Part shown: positions 1 through 8,585 of the stretch, in pieces
Numbering within the stretch: position 1 is the first letter of the stretch
How the letters are laid out: every line of letters starts with the position of its first letter
Program-made: the position numbers and the translations under genes
Notes under the pieces: model-generated
What the model was told of the DNA's origin: nothing
Seen by the model: the letters and a program-made list of their open reading frames with translations, nothing else
The model's database searches: none
Source of the DNA: JAPLDA01 sp043787975
GTDB taxonomy: Bacteria; Bacteroidota; Bacteroidia; AKYH767-A; 2013-40CM-41-45
Length of the DNA stretch: 64,000 bases
Assembly: GCA_043787975.1 (NCBI GenBank)
Contig: JAYVUK010000062.1
Coordinates: 1 to 64,000, forward strand
Reading direction: 5' to 3'

Positions 1-777
1 CAGTTATACCTGGACTGCAGGCACCGGAATTAGCTACACGACCAGTGGTAATTATCTTTACAACTATACCAATGGAGTAGGTTGTGCATCGACTGATACT
101 CTGCATCTGACTATTAAGTACAGCACACACAATGCAAGTACGATTGTTCAGTGCGACAGTTATACCTGGACGTCAGGAACCGGAATCGCGTATACGACCA
201 GTGGTAATTATCTTTACAACTACACCAATGGAGTAGGTTGTGCATCCACCGATACTCTGTATTTAACTATTAAGTATAGCACTCACAATGCGAGCACGAT
301 TGTTCAGTGCGACAGTTATACATGGACTGCGGGAACAGGATTGACCTACACTATAAGCGGTAATTAACTGCGCAACTATACCAATGGAGTAGGTTGTGCG
401 TCTACTGACACGCTACATCTGACTATTAAGTACAGCACTCACAATATAAGTACGATTGTTCAGTGCGACAGTTATACATGGACTGCGGGAACAGGGATCA
501 CGTATACGACCAGTGGTAATTATCTTTACAACTACACCAATGGAGTAGGTTGTGCATCCACTGATACTTTGCACCTGACCATTAATTACGGTACTCACAT
601 TGTGTTGAACCAATCCGCCTGTGTGACTTATACATGGCATGGTGTACCTCGCACCTCAAGTGGTAACTATATTTATAGTTATACGAATGGCTTAGGTTGC
701 TCTTCAGCTGATACATTGCATCTGACGATTAATCAGCCAAGCAGCAATACACAGAATGTTACTATATGTTCAGGACA
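1..777 (+). repeat. Tandem 156-bp coding repeat, five copies visible
   Basis: Equivalent positions recur at 1, 157, 313, 469 and 625, exactly 156 bp apart, with a diverged unit starting at 778 (153 bp later). The first four copies are nearly identical at DNA level, which points to recent amplification. The array continues past the left edge. Confidence 0.9.
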
Positions 778-2518
778 GAGTTATACGCCACCTGGTGGAA
801 CACCTCAGAATAGCCCGGGAACTTATATTACGCATATTGCAAATTCCACAGGATGCGATAGCACAATTACAACTATACTTACTGTTCTCTTAGTGCCTGG
901 TACGCCATGTATCATCAGCGGGCCGGGAGGTGTATACAGAGGGCAAACAGGAGTTGTATTTACAGTCTGCCCGGTTCCAAATGCAACTGCATACCTTTGG
1001 TCGTTTCCAAACGGGGCTTCCGGAATATCATTTACCAATACGATCACTGTTAATTTTGATATGACATTTATCGGTGGTAATATTTGTGTAAAAGCTGCGA
1101 ACAGTTGTTTCCAAAGTGCATTCTCATGTTTATATGTAGCACGAATACTTCTGCCTCCGGCTACTCCCGGACCAATTTCAGGGCCGGTTAATGTTTGCGG
1201 ACCAACAACTGTAACATATTCTGTTCCTCTTGTACCGAATGCTACAAGTTATACATGGGTAGTAAATGGTGTGGGCTTATCTATATTATCAGGACAAGGA
1301 ACAAATTCTATTAATGTGAGTGTAGCCGGTGCATTCCAGCAAGGTACTGTCAGTGTTTATGCTTCAAATGGAGATGGTAATAGCGGAACAACAATCATGT
1401 CGATCTATGGAATACTTGCTTCTCAACCTAATCTTGCTTTGTTCCCGACAGTAGGCGTATGTGGTGGAGGAACTTATTCTTTCTGTATTTCACCTTATGT
1501 TGGAGCAACAGCGTTAACATGGACTGCACCTTCGGGAGCCATTATTTCTGATGGGGTACATTCAGGTAATCCACTTGTGACAACCAGTTTATGTGTCACT
1601 ATTACATTCCCGGTAGGCTTTGTTTCAGGAAATATTTCAATCTATGGAAGTACATATTGCAGTGTGGGCCCTGCGAGGATAGTTGGAGTACGTTCAACTC
1701 CGGGACAACCAATAAGTATCACGGGGCCTAATACAGGAGTCTGCGGCCAAAACGGTGTTGTGTATTCTATCAGCCCTGTGTCAGGTGCAACTTCTTATAC
1801 GTGGACAGTTCCTCCTGGTGTTGTTAAAACATTTGATAATAACGGAACATCGATTACAGTGAATTTCACAAGTTCATTTACGACGTCCGGAAATATTTGT
1901 GTTACACCGAACAATGCATGTGGTGCCGGAATTCAACGCTGTCAAAATGTGACTTCGCGTCCTGCCATCCCGGGAGCCATAGTCGGTCCGACTTCAGTTT
2001 GTAAGAGTCAATTTGGTGTTGGGTATTCAGTTCCGGCTGTTTTAGGTGCAACCAGCTATACATGGTCAGTTACAGGTTCGATATTGATTGGAATTACCAC
2101 ATCCCTGAATACAGCCACACTGGATTTCCGTCATGTTAATTGTAGTTCAATTGTTCTGTCTGTCTATGCAAAAAATGCTTGTGGATTTGCTGCAGCAGCA
2201 TCGTCAATTACGATTGCAATTGATACTCTTTGCAGAAGTATGAGTTCAGATACTCTTATTACCTCAACTGACTTGAATGCGTATCCGAATCCTACTTCCG
2301 GAAAGCTGAATGTTAAATTCAACGCAGCATCGGATAGCTATTACAAACTTAAAGTGGTTGATATGATCGGAAGGGAAATATTAAATATTGATACGAAAGC
2401 TCAGGAAGGTGAAAATATACAAGAGCTTGACCTGACACATGTTTCCAAAGGAATCTACCTGCTGAGTATTGAAGGGGAAGGAATAGGAAAGGAAACCTTA
2501 CGAGTTATTGTACAATAA
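2..2518 (+). CDS. 3' part of a giant repeat-rich T9SS-secreted surface protein, with an in-frame stop
   Basis: The reading frame is open from the left edge, so the N-terminus and signal peptide lie outside the window. It begins with five 52-aa repeats (core C-D-S-Y-T-W, then Y-T-N-G-x-G-C) and a sixth diverged copy of 51 aa. Then come about five PKD/Ig-like modules, each starting roughly G-P-x-x-V-C and carrying A-T-S-Y-T-W, a pattern resembling PKD-like adhesin domains. The last 80 residues are a T9SS type A sorting domain (N-A-Y-P-N-P near the start, G-I-Y-L-L-S-I near the end). This predicts export through the outer membrane and surface attachment or release. A TAA at 365-367 interrupts the frame inside the third visible repeat. 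No ATG follows it, only a TTG at 569 inside a repeat, which is not a plausible start. The gene is therefore either broken or wrongly assembled at the repeats. Its ligand is unknown. Confidence 0.8.
365..367 (+). other. In-frame TAA stop inside a tandem repeat
   Basis: In the neighbouring copies this position reads G-N-Y-L-Y-N; here it reads G-N-stop-L-R-N. Four substitutions lie within six bases with no length change, and the frame resumes immediately afterwards. This could be a real nonsense mutation, gene conversion from a diverged copy, or a consensus error in a collapsed repeat. Confidence 0.85.
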
Positions 2519-2535
2519 TCAATAAACTAATTTAA

Positions 2536-2577
2536 AAAAAGAAGCTGCCTGTAATTTATAGGCAGCTTCTTTTTTTA
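2536..2577. terminator. Bidirectional intrinsic terminator
   Basis: A perfect stem (AGAAGCTGCCT with AGGCAGCTTCT) is flanked by an A-run on the left and a T-run on the right. It lies between two convergent genes, the T9SS protein and the DUF4197 lipoprotein, and can serve both. Confidence 0.9.
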
Positions 2578-2647
2578 ATACAATGATGGAACTAATTGAC
2601 GAAGTTTTAGAATCGGTACGAAACGATACAAAGAATTTGGATATGTA

Positions 2648-3370
2648 TCAGTTGCCGAAAACCTTTTTTAAAATATCTGTTACGCGCGCAGCAGGGTCTT
2701 TCCTGATTTTAGTTTCTTCCTGAGATACGAGGTAAAACAATCCTGATAACGCACGTTGTGTAATGTATTCATCCAGATCAGGATTCATGTGAGTTACAAA
2801 AGGGATTCTGTTATAAGCCGTAATAAGCGGACTCCAGTATTTCGTTACATCAACTTTTTGTGTGGCTGATTTAATCACCGGTTTAAAATCGTCATGAAGT
2901 TTTGGAGATGTTGTCTTTTTTAAATACGAAGTAGCAGCCGTATCACTCCCTCTCAAAATTTGCAACCCATCGGTAATGGTCATTTTTTTTACTGCATCTA
3001 CAAAAACAGGAGCTGCTGTTTTCGCTGCTTCTTCTGCAGCCCGATTCAATGTCATGACAAATTCATCCACCTGTTTACTCATTCCAATTGATCTAAGTTT
3101 GCTTTCCATGTCTTTTGCTTCAGGCGGAAATGGGATTTTAATAACCGGATGTTTGAAATAGCCATCTGCTTTTGACGCAGATGAAGACGCGTTGTTACTC
3201 CCCACATTCAATGCTTCTTTCAGACCGGAAATGATTTCATCATTTGTCAATGGTTTTTTACCATTCACTTGTTGATTAATGTCTTTGCCGATTTTTTTGA
3301 AATCAATCTGGCTGCAGGATACCAACGGAATAAATAAGGCAACGGATAGGATTCTGATATGTGTTTTCAT
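2648..3370 (-). CDS. DUF4197 family lipoprotein
   Basis: This 240-aa protein has a lipoprotein signal peptide: a basic start, a hydrophobic stretch and the lipobox L-V-S-C with the lipidated Cys at residue 19. The rest matches the DUF4197 family, including the L-T-N-D-E-I-I-S-G-L-K-E-A-L segment at about residues 41-54 and the conserved Y-W-x-x-L-I-T-A-Y-N region near 185. The family is predicted periplasmic or outer-membrane anchored, mostly helical, and has no known reaction. A TATCTTTG box on the minus strand at 3410-3417 is a likely -7 element; a matching -33 is not obvious. It is monocistronic and shares the convergent terminator with the T9SS gene. Confidence 0.85.
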   Translation of the reverse strand: MKTHIRILSVALFIPLVSCSQIDFKKIGKDINQQVNGKKPLTNDEIISGLKEALNVGSNNASSSASKADGYFKHPVIKIPFPPEAKDMESKLRSIGMSKQVDEFVMTLNRAAEEAAKTAAPVFVDAVKKMTITDGLQILRGSDTAATSYLKKTTSPKLHDDFKPVIKSATQKVDVTKYWSPLITAYNRIPFVTHMNPDLDEYITQRALSGLFYLVSQEETKIRKDPAARVTDILKKVFGN

Positions 3371-3465
3371 ATTTTTTAATTTTTTTCGAGATTTTACAAG
3401 GATGCTGCCAAAGATACACGATTCAATTCACTGACATTTGCAGAGAAAATATTTTAGATAAGGAT

Positions 3466-3500
3466 AAAAAAAAATGATGCCAATTGAATCGACATCATTT
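3466..3500 (-). terminator. Intrinsic terminator of the sigma factor operon
   Basis: On the minus strand an AAATGATG / CATCATTT stem is followed by a run of nine T. It sits just after the stop of the small membrane protein gene. Confidence 0.7.
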
Positions 3501-3526
3501 ACTTCTAGTAGTAAGATGAATGTATT

Positions 3527-3880
3527 TTATTCAGCTTTACCGGGTTCGTTCATATCATGCTGCTTCCACCGTCCAAATCCACCACAGCGTTTACGCCATT
3601 GCTCCCTGAATTTTTCCCTTTCTTCGGGTGTCATCGTTTCCATTTTCTGCTGCATTCGCTCGCGCCATTGATGATGTCTCCAATGGTTGCCTTTACATCC
3701 GAGTCCTTTGAGAAGAATTTTACTCAATACCAAAAGACCGATGGCTTGTGGAAAACTAATGACAGGGCCGTGGAACAAATCTGGTATCAGTGCATTCCAT
3801 AATAACATCACCAGGAAACCGAAGCCTGTAATTGCAACGGCAGCAATGAGTACCACTTTTATAATCCAAAATTTTTTCAT
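3527..3880 (-). CDS. Small two-helix membrane protein co-transcribed with an ECF sigma factor
   Basis: Translation is taken from the ATG at 3878-3880, giving 117 aa and a normal N-terminal membrane segment. A longer frame reaches back into the sigma gene without a better start. Two hydrophobic stretches (about residues 7-30 and 43-57) are followed by a strongly charged tail rich in Arg, Lys, Gln and Glu, with an M-T-P-E-E-R-E-K-F segment resembling the LTxxQ-type helices of Spy/CpxP-like chaperones. The gene starts 13 nt after the sigma factor stop, so it is probably in the same operon. It has no recognisable anti-sigma domain. A sensing or sigma-restraining role is possible but rests only on position. 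Confidence 0.7.
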   Translation of the reverse strand: MKKFWIIKVVLIAAVAITGFGFLVMLLWNALIPDLFHGPVISFPQAIGLLVLSKILLKGLGCKGNHWRHHQWRERMQQKMETMTPEEREKFREQWRKRCGGFGRWKQHDMNEPGKAE

Positions 3881-3893
3881 TTTATTTTTGTTT

Positions 3894-4481
3894 TTAATTA
3901 AACAGTTCGTTGTATAAATCACTTAATCTTTTTCGCAAATGCACAATCGCATAACGTTTTCGGGATAACAAGGTGTTCAGCGTGACACCTGTTGACGCTG
4001 AAATTTCTTTGAAGCTTTTATTTTCCAATTCATGCATCACAAAAACTTCGCGTTGCTCTTTCGGGAGTTCATCCAGAGCTTCCTCAATGGCGAGCATGAG
4101 AACAGAATTGTCGAATCGGCTGTCTGGAGTTTCGCCATTTGCAGCGATCAAATCGGAAAGGAAATATTTTTCTTCTTCGTTTGATTGACTGTTCAGTTTG
4201 ATGTCATCCAGGCGATCAGTCTTTTTCTTCCTGTATTTGTCAATGATCTTATTTCTTGCTACGCGAAACAGCCACGAAGAAGCCTGCTCAATAGGTTCAG
4301 GAAGCCTGGAAGTTTCTGTGAATTCATAAAAGACATCCTGCAGAATGTCCTGCGCGTCTTCCAGGTCGGCAACCCTGTTCCGGATGAAATTAAACAAGCG
4401 GTTGCCATGCTCATCAATTACATCCTTAATCGAATCATTTTGTTCTTCAACCATCCGCGTTATGGTAAGTGCATCTGTCAT
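3894..4481 (-). CDS. ECF-type RNA polymerase sigma factor
   Basis: This is a 195-aa sigma-70 family protein of the extracytoplasmic-function group. Region 2 (about residues 25-90) includes the D-x-x-Q-D-x-x-Q-D-V-F motif and the S-W-L-F-R-V-A-R-N promoter-melting segment. Region 4 (about 130-185) includes L-P-x-E-Q-R-E-V-F and a helix-turn-helix around the T-x-N-T-L-L-S-R-K-R motif. It redirects RNA polymerase to a small regulon in response to an envelope signal. A small membrane protein follows 13 nt downstream; no FecR-type or zinc-binding anti-sigma gene is present in the window. Confidence 0.9.
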   Translation of the reverse strand: MTDALTITRMVEEQNDSIKDVIDEHGNRLFNFIRNRVADLEDAQDILQDVFYEFTETSRLPEPIEQASSWLFRVARNKIIDKYRKKKTDRLDDIKLNSQSNEEEKYFLSDLIAANGETPDSRFDNSVLMLAIEEALDELPKEQREVFVMHELENKSFKEISASTGVTLNTLLSRKRYAIVHLRKRLSDLYNELFN

Positions 4482-4569
4482 CTGTTTAGGTTGACGAATG
4501 CTGACGAAAAATATTTTATGAATTAGAGAAATTCATAACTGTATCTTCGCATCAAAATTAATATTGATT

Positions 4570-5823
4570 ATGACTCTTGCGGAAATAATAACCATTGGCG
4601 ACGAATTGTTGATCGGGCAGGTGGTGGACACGAACAGCGCATGGATGGGACAAAAACTCAATGAGATCGGAATTAAAGTGCATCAGAAAACGGCGATATC
4701 TGACAATGAAGAACACATCATTACGGCGTTGAATGAAGCAAAACAGCGCGCTGATATTATCCTGATAACAGGAGGTTTAGGCCCTACGAAAGATGATCTC
4801 ACAAAATACACCCTTTGCAAATACTTTAAATCAAATCTTCGTTTTGATGACCTGGTTTTTCTAGACATCGAAAAAATATTCAGATCCAGGGGAAAGGAAG
4901 TAACAGATACCAATCGAGGACAGGCGGAAGTGCCGGAAAAATGTACGGTGATTCGTAATTCGCGCGGAACAGCGCCGGGCATGTGGTTTGAACAAGATGA
5001 AAAGATAATTGTCTCCATGCCCGGAGTACCGAATGAAATGAAAACGATGATGGAGAAAGATGTCTTGAATATGTTGAAAGTAAAATTTAAAACTCCATTC
5101 ATCATTCATAAGAATATACTCACCCAAGGAATAGGAGAATCTTTTTTGTCTGACATGATTGAAGAATGGGAAAATAATCTCCCCCAAAATATTAAACTGG
5201 CATACCTCCCCTCATTTGGACTCGTGCGTTTGCGACTGACTGCAACAGGAGAAAATGAAATTGAATTAAGGAAACAAGTAGAGGCGGAGGTTGTAAAAGT
5301 GCGGTCAATTGCTGGAGAATTTATCTACGGTTATGATGATGATACATTGGAAGCGCTCATTGGGAAATTATTGAAGGAAAAAAAACAAACCCTATCTACC
5401 GCTGAAAGTTGTACCGGTGGTTATATTGCGCATCGTATTACAACCGTTCCTGGAAGCTCTGAATATTACATAGGATCTTTGGTTCCATATTCAAATAAAA
5501 TCAAAGAAGACTTTCTGGATGTGGAAACTGAAATCTTAAAAACAAAAGGTGCAGTCAGCGAAGACGTTGTCAAAAAAATGGCAGAACACATTAAAGATAA
5601 ATTTCAGACCGATTATGCAATTGCCTGTTCCGGAATTGCCGGTCCCAGTGGTGGAACATCTGAAAAACCTATTGGCACAGTTTGGATTGCCATCGCAACT
5701 CCGAAAGAAGTTGTAACAAGAAAATTGCAATTGGGAGAAAACAGGGAACGTGTAATCATGGAAACATCCTTGAATGCGCTGAATATGCTGCGGAAAATTC
5801 TTGTCGGAACGTTTAGAGCATAA
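4570..5823 (+). CDS. cinA: CinA family nicotinamide-nucleotide amidohydrolase
   Basis: The protein (417 aa from the ATG at 4570; an in-frame TTG lies two codons upstream) has both CinA domains. The N-terminal molybdopterin-binding-like domain (1-170) opens with A-E-I-I-T-I-G-D-E-L-L-I-G-Q and includes G-G-L-G-P-T-K-D-D. The C-terminal amidohydrolase (about 255-415) includes A-E-S-C-T-G-G and C-S-G-I-A-G-P. The family deamidates nicotinamide mononucleotide to nicotinic acid mononucleotide in NAD recycling, and the N-terminal domain can have ADP-ribose pyrophosphatase activity. A TATCTTCG -7-like box is at 4542-4549. The Rid gene follows after 11 nt and probably shares the transcript. Confidence 0.93.
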   Translation: MTLAEIITIGDELLIGQVVDTNSAWMGQKLNEIGIKVHQKTAISDNEEHIITALNEAKQRADIILITGGLGPTKDDLTKYTLCKYFKSNLRFDDLVFLDIEKIFRSRGKEVTDTNRGQAEVPEKCTVIRNSRGTAPGMWFEQDEKIIVSMPGVPNEMKTMMEKDVLNMLKVKFKTPFIIHKNILTQGIGESFLSDMIEEWENNLPQNIKLAYLPSFGLVRLRLTATGENEIELRKQVEAEVVKVRSIAGEFIYGYDDDTLEALIGKLLKEKKQTLSTAESCTGGYIAHRITTVPGSSEYYIGSLVPYSNKIKEDFLDVETEILKTKGAVSEDVVKKMAEHIKDKFQTDYAIACSGIAGPSGGTSEKPIGTVWIAIATPKEVVTRKLQLGENRERVIMETSLNALNMLRKILVGTFRA

Positions 5824-5834
5824 ACTATTTAACG

Positions 5835-6245
5835 ATGAAAAAAGAGAGAATTTTAATATCATCCGGAGCCAAATGGGAAGATATTGTTGGTTATTCGAGA
5901 GCCGTAAGGATTGGAAATATCATTGAAGTGGCTGGAACTACTGCTGTTGAGGGAGAAGAAATTATCGGGAAAGATGATGTGTATGTTCAGGCGAAATTTA
6001 TTTTAAAAAAAATTGAAAAAGCATTGAGAGAAGCGGGCGGTAGTTTGGAAGATGTGGTGAGAACACGCATGTTTGTGACCGACATTTCAACATGGGAAGA
6101 AGCGGGAAAAGCACATGGAGAAGTTTTTAAAGATATAAAACCTGCTTCAACCATGGTAGAAATAAAATCGTTGGTTCATCCGGATTTATTAATAGAAATA
6201 GAAGCGACCGCGATTTTATCCTTTGATAAAATAAATGAAATGTAG
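5835..6245 (+). CDS. Rid (YjgF/YER057c/UK114) family protein
   Basis: At 136 aa it matches the Rid family in length and pattern: V-A-G-T-T-A-V at about residues 36-42, the helix with L-R-E-A-G-G-S-L-E-D-V-V-R-T-R and M-F-V-T-D-I, and the C-terminal L-I-E-I-E-A-T-A. The Arg in the V-V-R-T-R segment is the residue that in RidA binds the imine carboxylate, so imine/enamine deaminase activity is possible, although several Rid subfamilies lack it. It sits 11 nt after cinA, so the two are probably co-transcribed. Confidence 0.85.
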   Translation: MKKERILISSGAKWEDIVGYSRAVRIGNIIEVAGTTAVEGEEIIGKDDVYVQAKFILKKIEKALREAGGSLEDVVRTRMFVTDISTWEEAGKAHGEVFKDIKPASTMVEIKSLVHPDLLIEIEATAILSFDKINEM

Positions 6246-6275
6246 TGCTGAGCTTAAGCATATAAACATCACTCA

Positions 6276-6307
6276 TTTGCAGAACTTGAACCTGTAATTT
6301 ACTTTTG
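6276..6307 (+). promoter_or_regulatory. Bacteroidota-type promoter of the acyltransferase gene
   Basis: TTTG at 6276-6279, 20 nt spacing, then TACTTTTG at 6300-6307, a full match to TTTG / TAnnTTTG. The ATG is 28 nt downstream of the -7 box. Confidence 0.7.
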
Positions 6308-6335
6308 GCGATTCGTAAAACACGCTCCTCTAACT

Positions 6336-7211
6336 ATGTATTTTATCAGTGCCGTTTTTTTTTATCTCATCATCATACCGGTTTCATGGCTTCCGTTTCC
6401 GGGTTTATATGGAGTTTCTGATTTTACATTTTTCCTTCTTTATTATATTTTCCCGTATCGAAAAAAAATTGTTCTTCAGAATCTTCGCAATTCGTTTCCG
6501 GAAAAATCAGAGGAAGAACGAAAGGAAATATGCCGGAAGTTTTATCATCACTTCTGTGATTTGATTTATGAAAGCCTGAAAATTTTTACCGCAAGTGAGC
6601 AATCAATTTTGAAAAGAGTTGAGATAGTGAATGCTGAATTGCTCGAGGAGTATTATAAGCAAGGCAAGAGTCTCGTGCTTGCAACAGGACATTATGCGAA
6701 TTGGGAATGGCCGGCTGTAACACTTCCATTTCACAGTTCCCACACCGGAACAGGCATCTATCAAAAACTGTCTAGTAAATTTTTTGATTTAAAACTGAGG
6801 CAGACCCGTGCACGTTTCGGAATGAAATTAATGTCAACAAAAGAAGTAGCAACTTTTTTTGAGGAACATACAAATGAACTCTGTACGTACGGATTCATCA
6901 ATGATCAAAGTCCGTCTGATCCAAAGAAAGGACATTGGATGAAATTTCTAAACCAGGATACCTGCATATTTCTTGGCGTGGAAAAGTACGCTATAAAATA
7001 TGATTATCCTGTTCTTTATGGAATGATAACCAAGGTGAAGCGCGGGCATTATAGAATTGAATACAAACTGGTTAGTGATCAGCCTTCAACTTCTCAACCT
7101 TTTGAAATAACTGAAACATGTGCTCGCTTAAACGAACAACTCATTCTTGCACAGCCGGCGTACTGGCTTTGGACGCACCGCAGATGGAAGCACTCCAAAG
7201 ACAAAAGTTAA
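6336..7211 (+). CDS. Lysophospholipid / lipid A-type acyltransferase (LpxL/HtrB family)
   Basis: This 291-aa protein has an N-terminal membrane segment (residues 1-40) and the acyltransferase catalytic motif H-x4-E as H119-Y-A-N-W-E124. Downstream are F-I-N-D-Q-S-P-S-D (substrate-binding region) and the C-terminal Y-W-L-W-T-H-R-R-W-K signature typical of Kdo2-lipid A acyltransferase relatives. The likely role is transfer of a fatty acyl chain to lipid A or an ornithine/aminolipid precursor at the inner membrane. Bacteroidota carry several such paralogs, so the exact acceptor cannot be assigned. It has its own promoter and no obvious operon partner. Confidence 0.88.
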   Translation: MYFISAVFFYLIIIPVSWLPFPGLYGVSDFTFFLLYYIFPYRKKIVLQNLRNSFPEKSEEERKEICRKFYHHFCDLIYESLKIFTASEQSILKRVEIVNAELLEEYYKQGKSLVLATGHYANWEWPAVTLPFHSSHTGTGIYQKLSSKFFDLKLRQTRARFGMKLMSTKEVATFFEEHTNELCTYGFINDQSPSDPKKGHWMKFLNQDTCIFLGVEKYAIKYDYPVLYGMITKVKRGHYRIEYKLVSDQPSTSQPFEITETCARLNEQLILAQPAYWLWTHRRWKHSKDKS

Positions 7212-7424
7212 GAGTTGATTTATTCATCATTCCTCCAAAAGGCTTATTTAGCTTTACGAACCATTTATTTACAAGTGGTTGAAAATGAATGTAGAGTTTG
7301 AAAAGCACACAAAAAATATTATTGCTGTCAACCTTTTCGATTTTTTTAGCGTCTATCAACATGAGGAGGCTTAACAAGAAATTTTGAGTTGTCACATTAT
7401 CATCCTTCTGCCAACCTGTAAACT

Positions 7425-8471
7425 ATGAATTCTACCAAGGTATTAAAGAATAAAAATTTATTCAGAAGGGATACTCCTCTTTATATTACAATCATTCTTG
7501 TTTTTGTTTCAAGCTTTGTTGTATACGCGTTGTTTCCACATCCTGAGAATAGGAAAATAAGGGCAGTTGTAGCCCAGGAGAACAATTGCATACCGGAGAT
7601 AGATATTTTGCGAAGTAATGATTTCAAGTTAACGCATCGCACCTTATTGGTCGATATCAGAAATGAAAATCCGAAACTTTCTTCCATCAAAGAACGGATC
7701 AGTCAAACGATTTCAGAGAATAAATTTTCCAATACAGCGAATGATGTTTCTGTCTATTTCAGAAACCTTAATGATGGGTCGTGGTTCGAAATTAATGGCG
7801 GAAGCACGTATAACCCGGCCAGTCTGATGAAGGTTACCTACCTGATAGCAGTTTTGAAACAAGCTGAAAAAAATCCGGGATTCCTTGACAGACAGGTATA
7901 TTTTGAAAAGCATTTTGAGAAAAGTTTCAATCAAAACATTAAGACTTTTACGTTGGAGGAAAAGAAGAATTACCCGATCAGGGAATTGTTGTTTGATATG
8001 ATTGTTTATTCGGACAATGATGCGCTATTATTGCTTTCACAGCAAACCGACTCAGTCACCTATGACAAACTTTTTTTGGATTTGGGAATGACACCTCCTT
8101 CTCATTTTTCGAATCCCAACTCGTATGTTATGAGTGTGATGGATTATTGTAAATTTTTCAGAATACTTTATAACAGTTCCTATTTAAGAGAAGAATATTC
8201 TGAATTTGCATTGGATCTGTTGACCAAAAGTACTTACAAAGATGGACTTGTTAAAAACATTAATGGTGATTTTCCTGTTGCTCACAAATTTGGTGAGCGG
8301 ATTCTTGCGCACAGCAACGTTCAGGAATTGCATGAAGTCGGAATCTTTTATGTGGATCGCAAACCTTACCTGTTAGGCGTCATGTCAACCGGCCGCGATT
8401 TAAAAAAACTTTCTGCCGTGTTAAGCCGGATCTCTGAAATCGTTTACGGGGAATCAGGTAACTTTAATTAG
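7425..8471 (+). CDS. Class A beta-lactamase-like serine hydrolase, membrane anchored
   Basis: The 348-aa protein has one N-terminal transmembrane anchor (about residues 18-38) and a periplasmic domain of the class A beta-lactamase / DD-peptidase fold. The active-site S-x-x-K is S133-L-M-K136 and the second motif is S196-D-N198. The third motif, normally K-T-G or K-S-G, reads K288-F-G290. The Ser and Lys nucleophile pair is intact, so a hydrolase is likely. The changed third motif and the membrane anchor argue against a dedicated antibiotic-degrading enzyme and fit a housekeeping or cell-wall role. The 213-nt gap upstream has no clear promoter. Confidence 0.8.
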   Translation: MNSTKVLKNKNLFRRDTPLYITIILVFVSSFVVYALFPHPENRKIRAVVAQENNCIPEIDILRSNDFKLTHRTLLVDIRNENPKLSSIKERISQTISENKFSNTANDVSVYFRNLNDGSWFEINGGSTYNPASLMKVTYLIAVLKQAEKNPGFLDRQVYFEKHFEKSFNQNIKTFTLEEKKNYPIRELLFDMIVYSDNDALLLLSQQTDSVTYDKLFLDLGMTPPSHFSNPNSYVMSVMDYCKFFRILYNSSYLREEYSEFALDLLTKSTYKDGLVKNINGDFPVAHKFGERILAHSNVQELHEVGIFYVDRKPYLLGVMSTGRDLKKLSAVLSRISEIVYGESGNFN

Positions 8472-8540
8472 CACCAGACTTTACTGACTTTACTAATTTT
8501 TGAATCCTCTAAAAGGGTTCATTAAAATTACTTTTAATGT

Positions 8541-8548
8541 TACTTTTG
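8541..8548 (+). promoter_or_regulatory. Probable -7 box of the purine degradation operon
   Basis: TACTTTTG, a match to TAnnTTTG, lies 37 nt before the xdhA start codon. I could not place a convincing -33 element at the usual spacing. Confidence 0.45.
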
Positions 8549-8585
8549 GCTTCTGCGATCATTCATAAATTTCAAATGCAGAAGC

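Noticed and set aside
569..571. TTG as the start of the T9SS protein at the left edge
   Set aside because: It lies inside a repeat unit; the same frame is coding upstream on both sides of the TAA, and there is no signal peptide after it.
413..640. Minus-strand open frame across the repeat array
   Set aside because: It mirrors the repeated plus-strand coding sequence and has no ribosome site or recognisable protein.
1..777. CRISPR-like regular repeats
   Set aside because: The unit is 156 bp, in frame, and translates to a conserved protein repeat; there are no unique spacers.
7212..7424. Minus-strand 84-aa frame between the acyltransferase and serine hydrolase genes
   Set aside because: It runs into the acyltransferase coding end, and its sequence is not protein-like (no domain or signal, scattered Lys/Phe/Asn).
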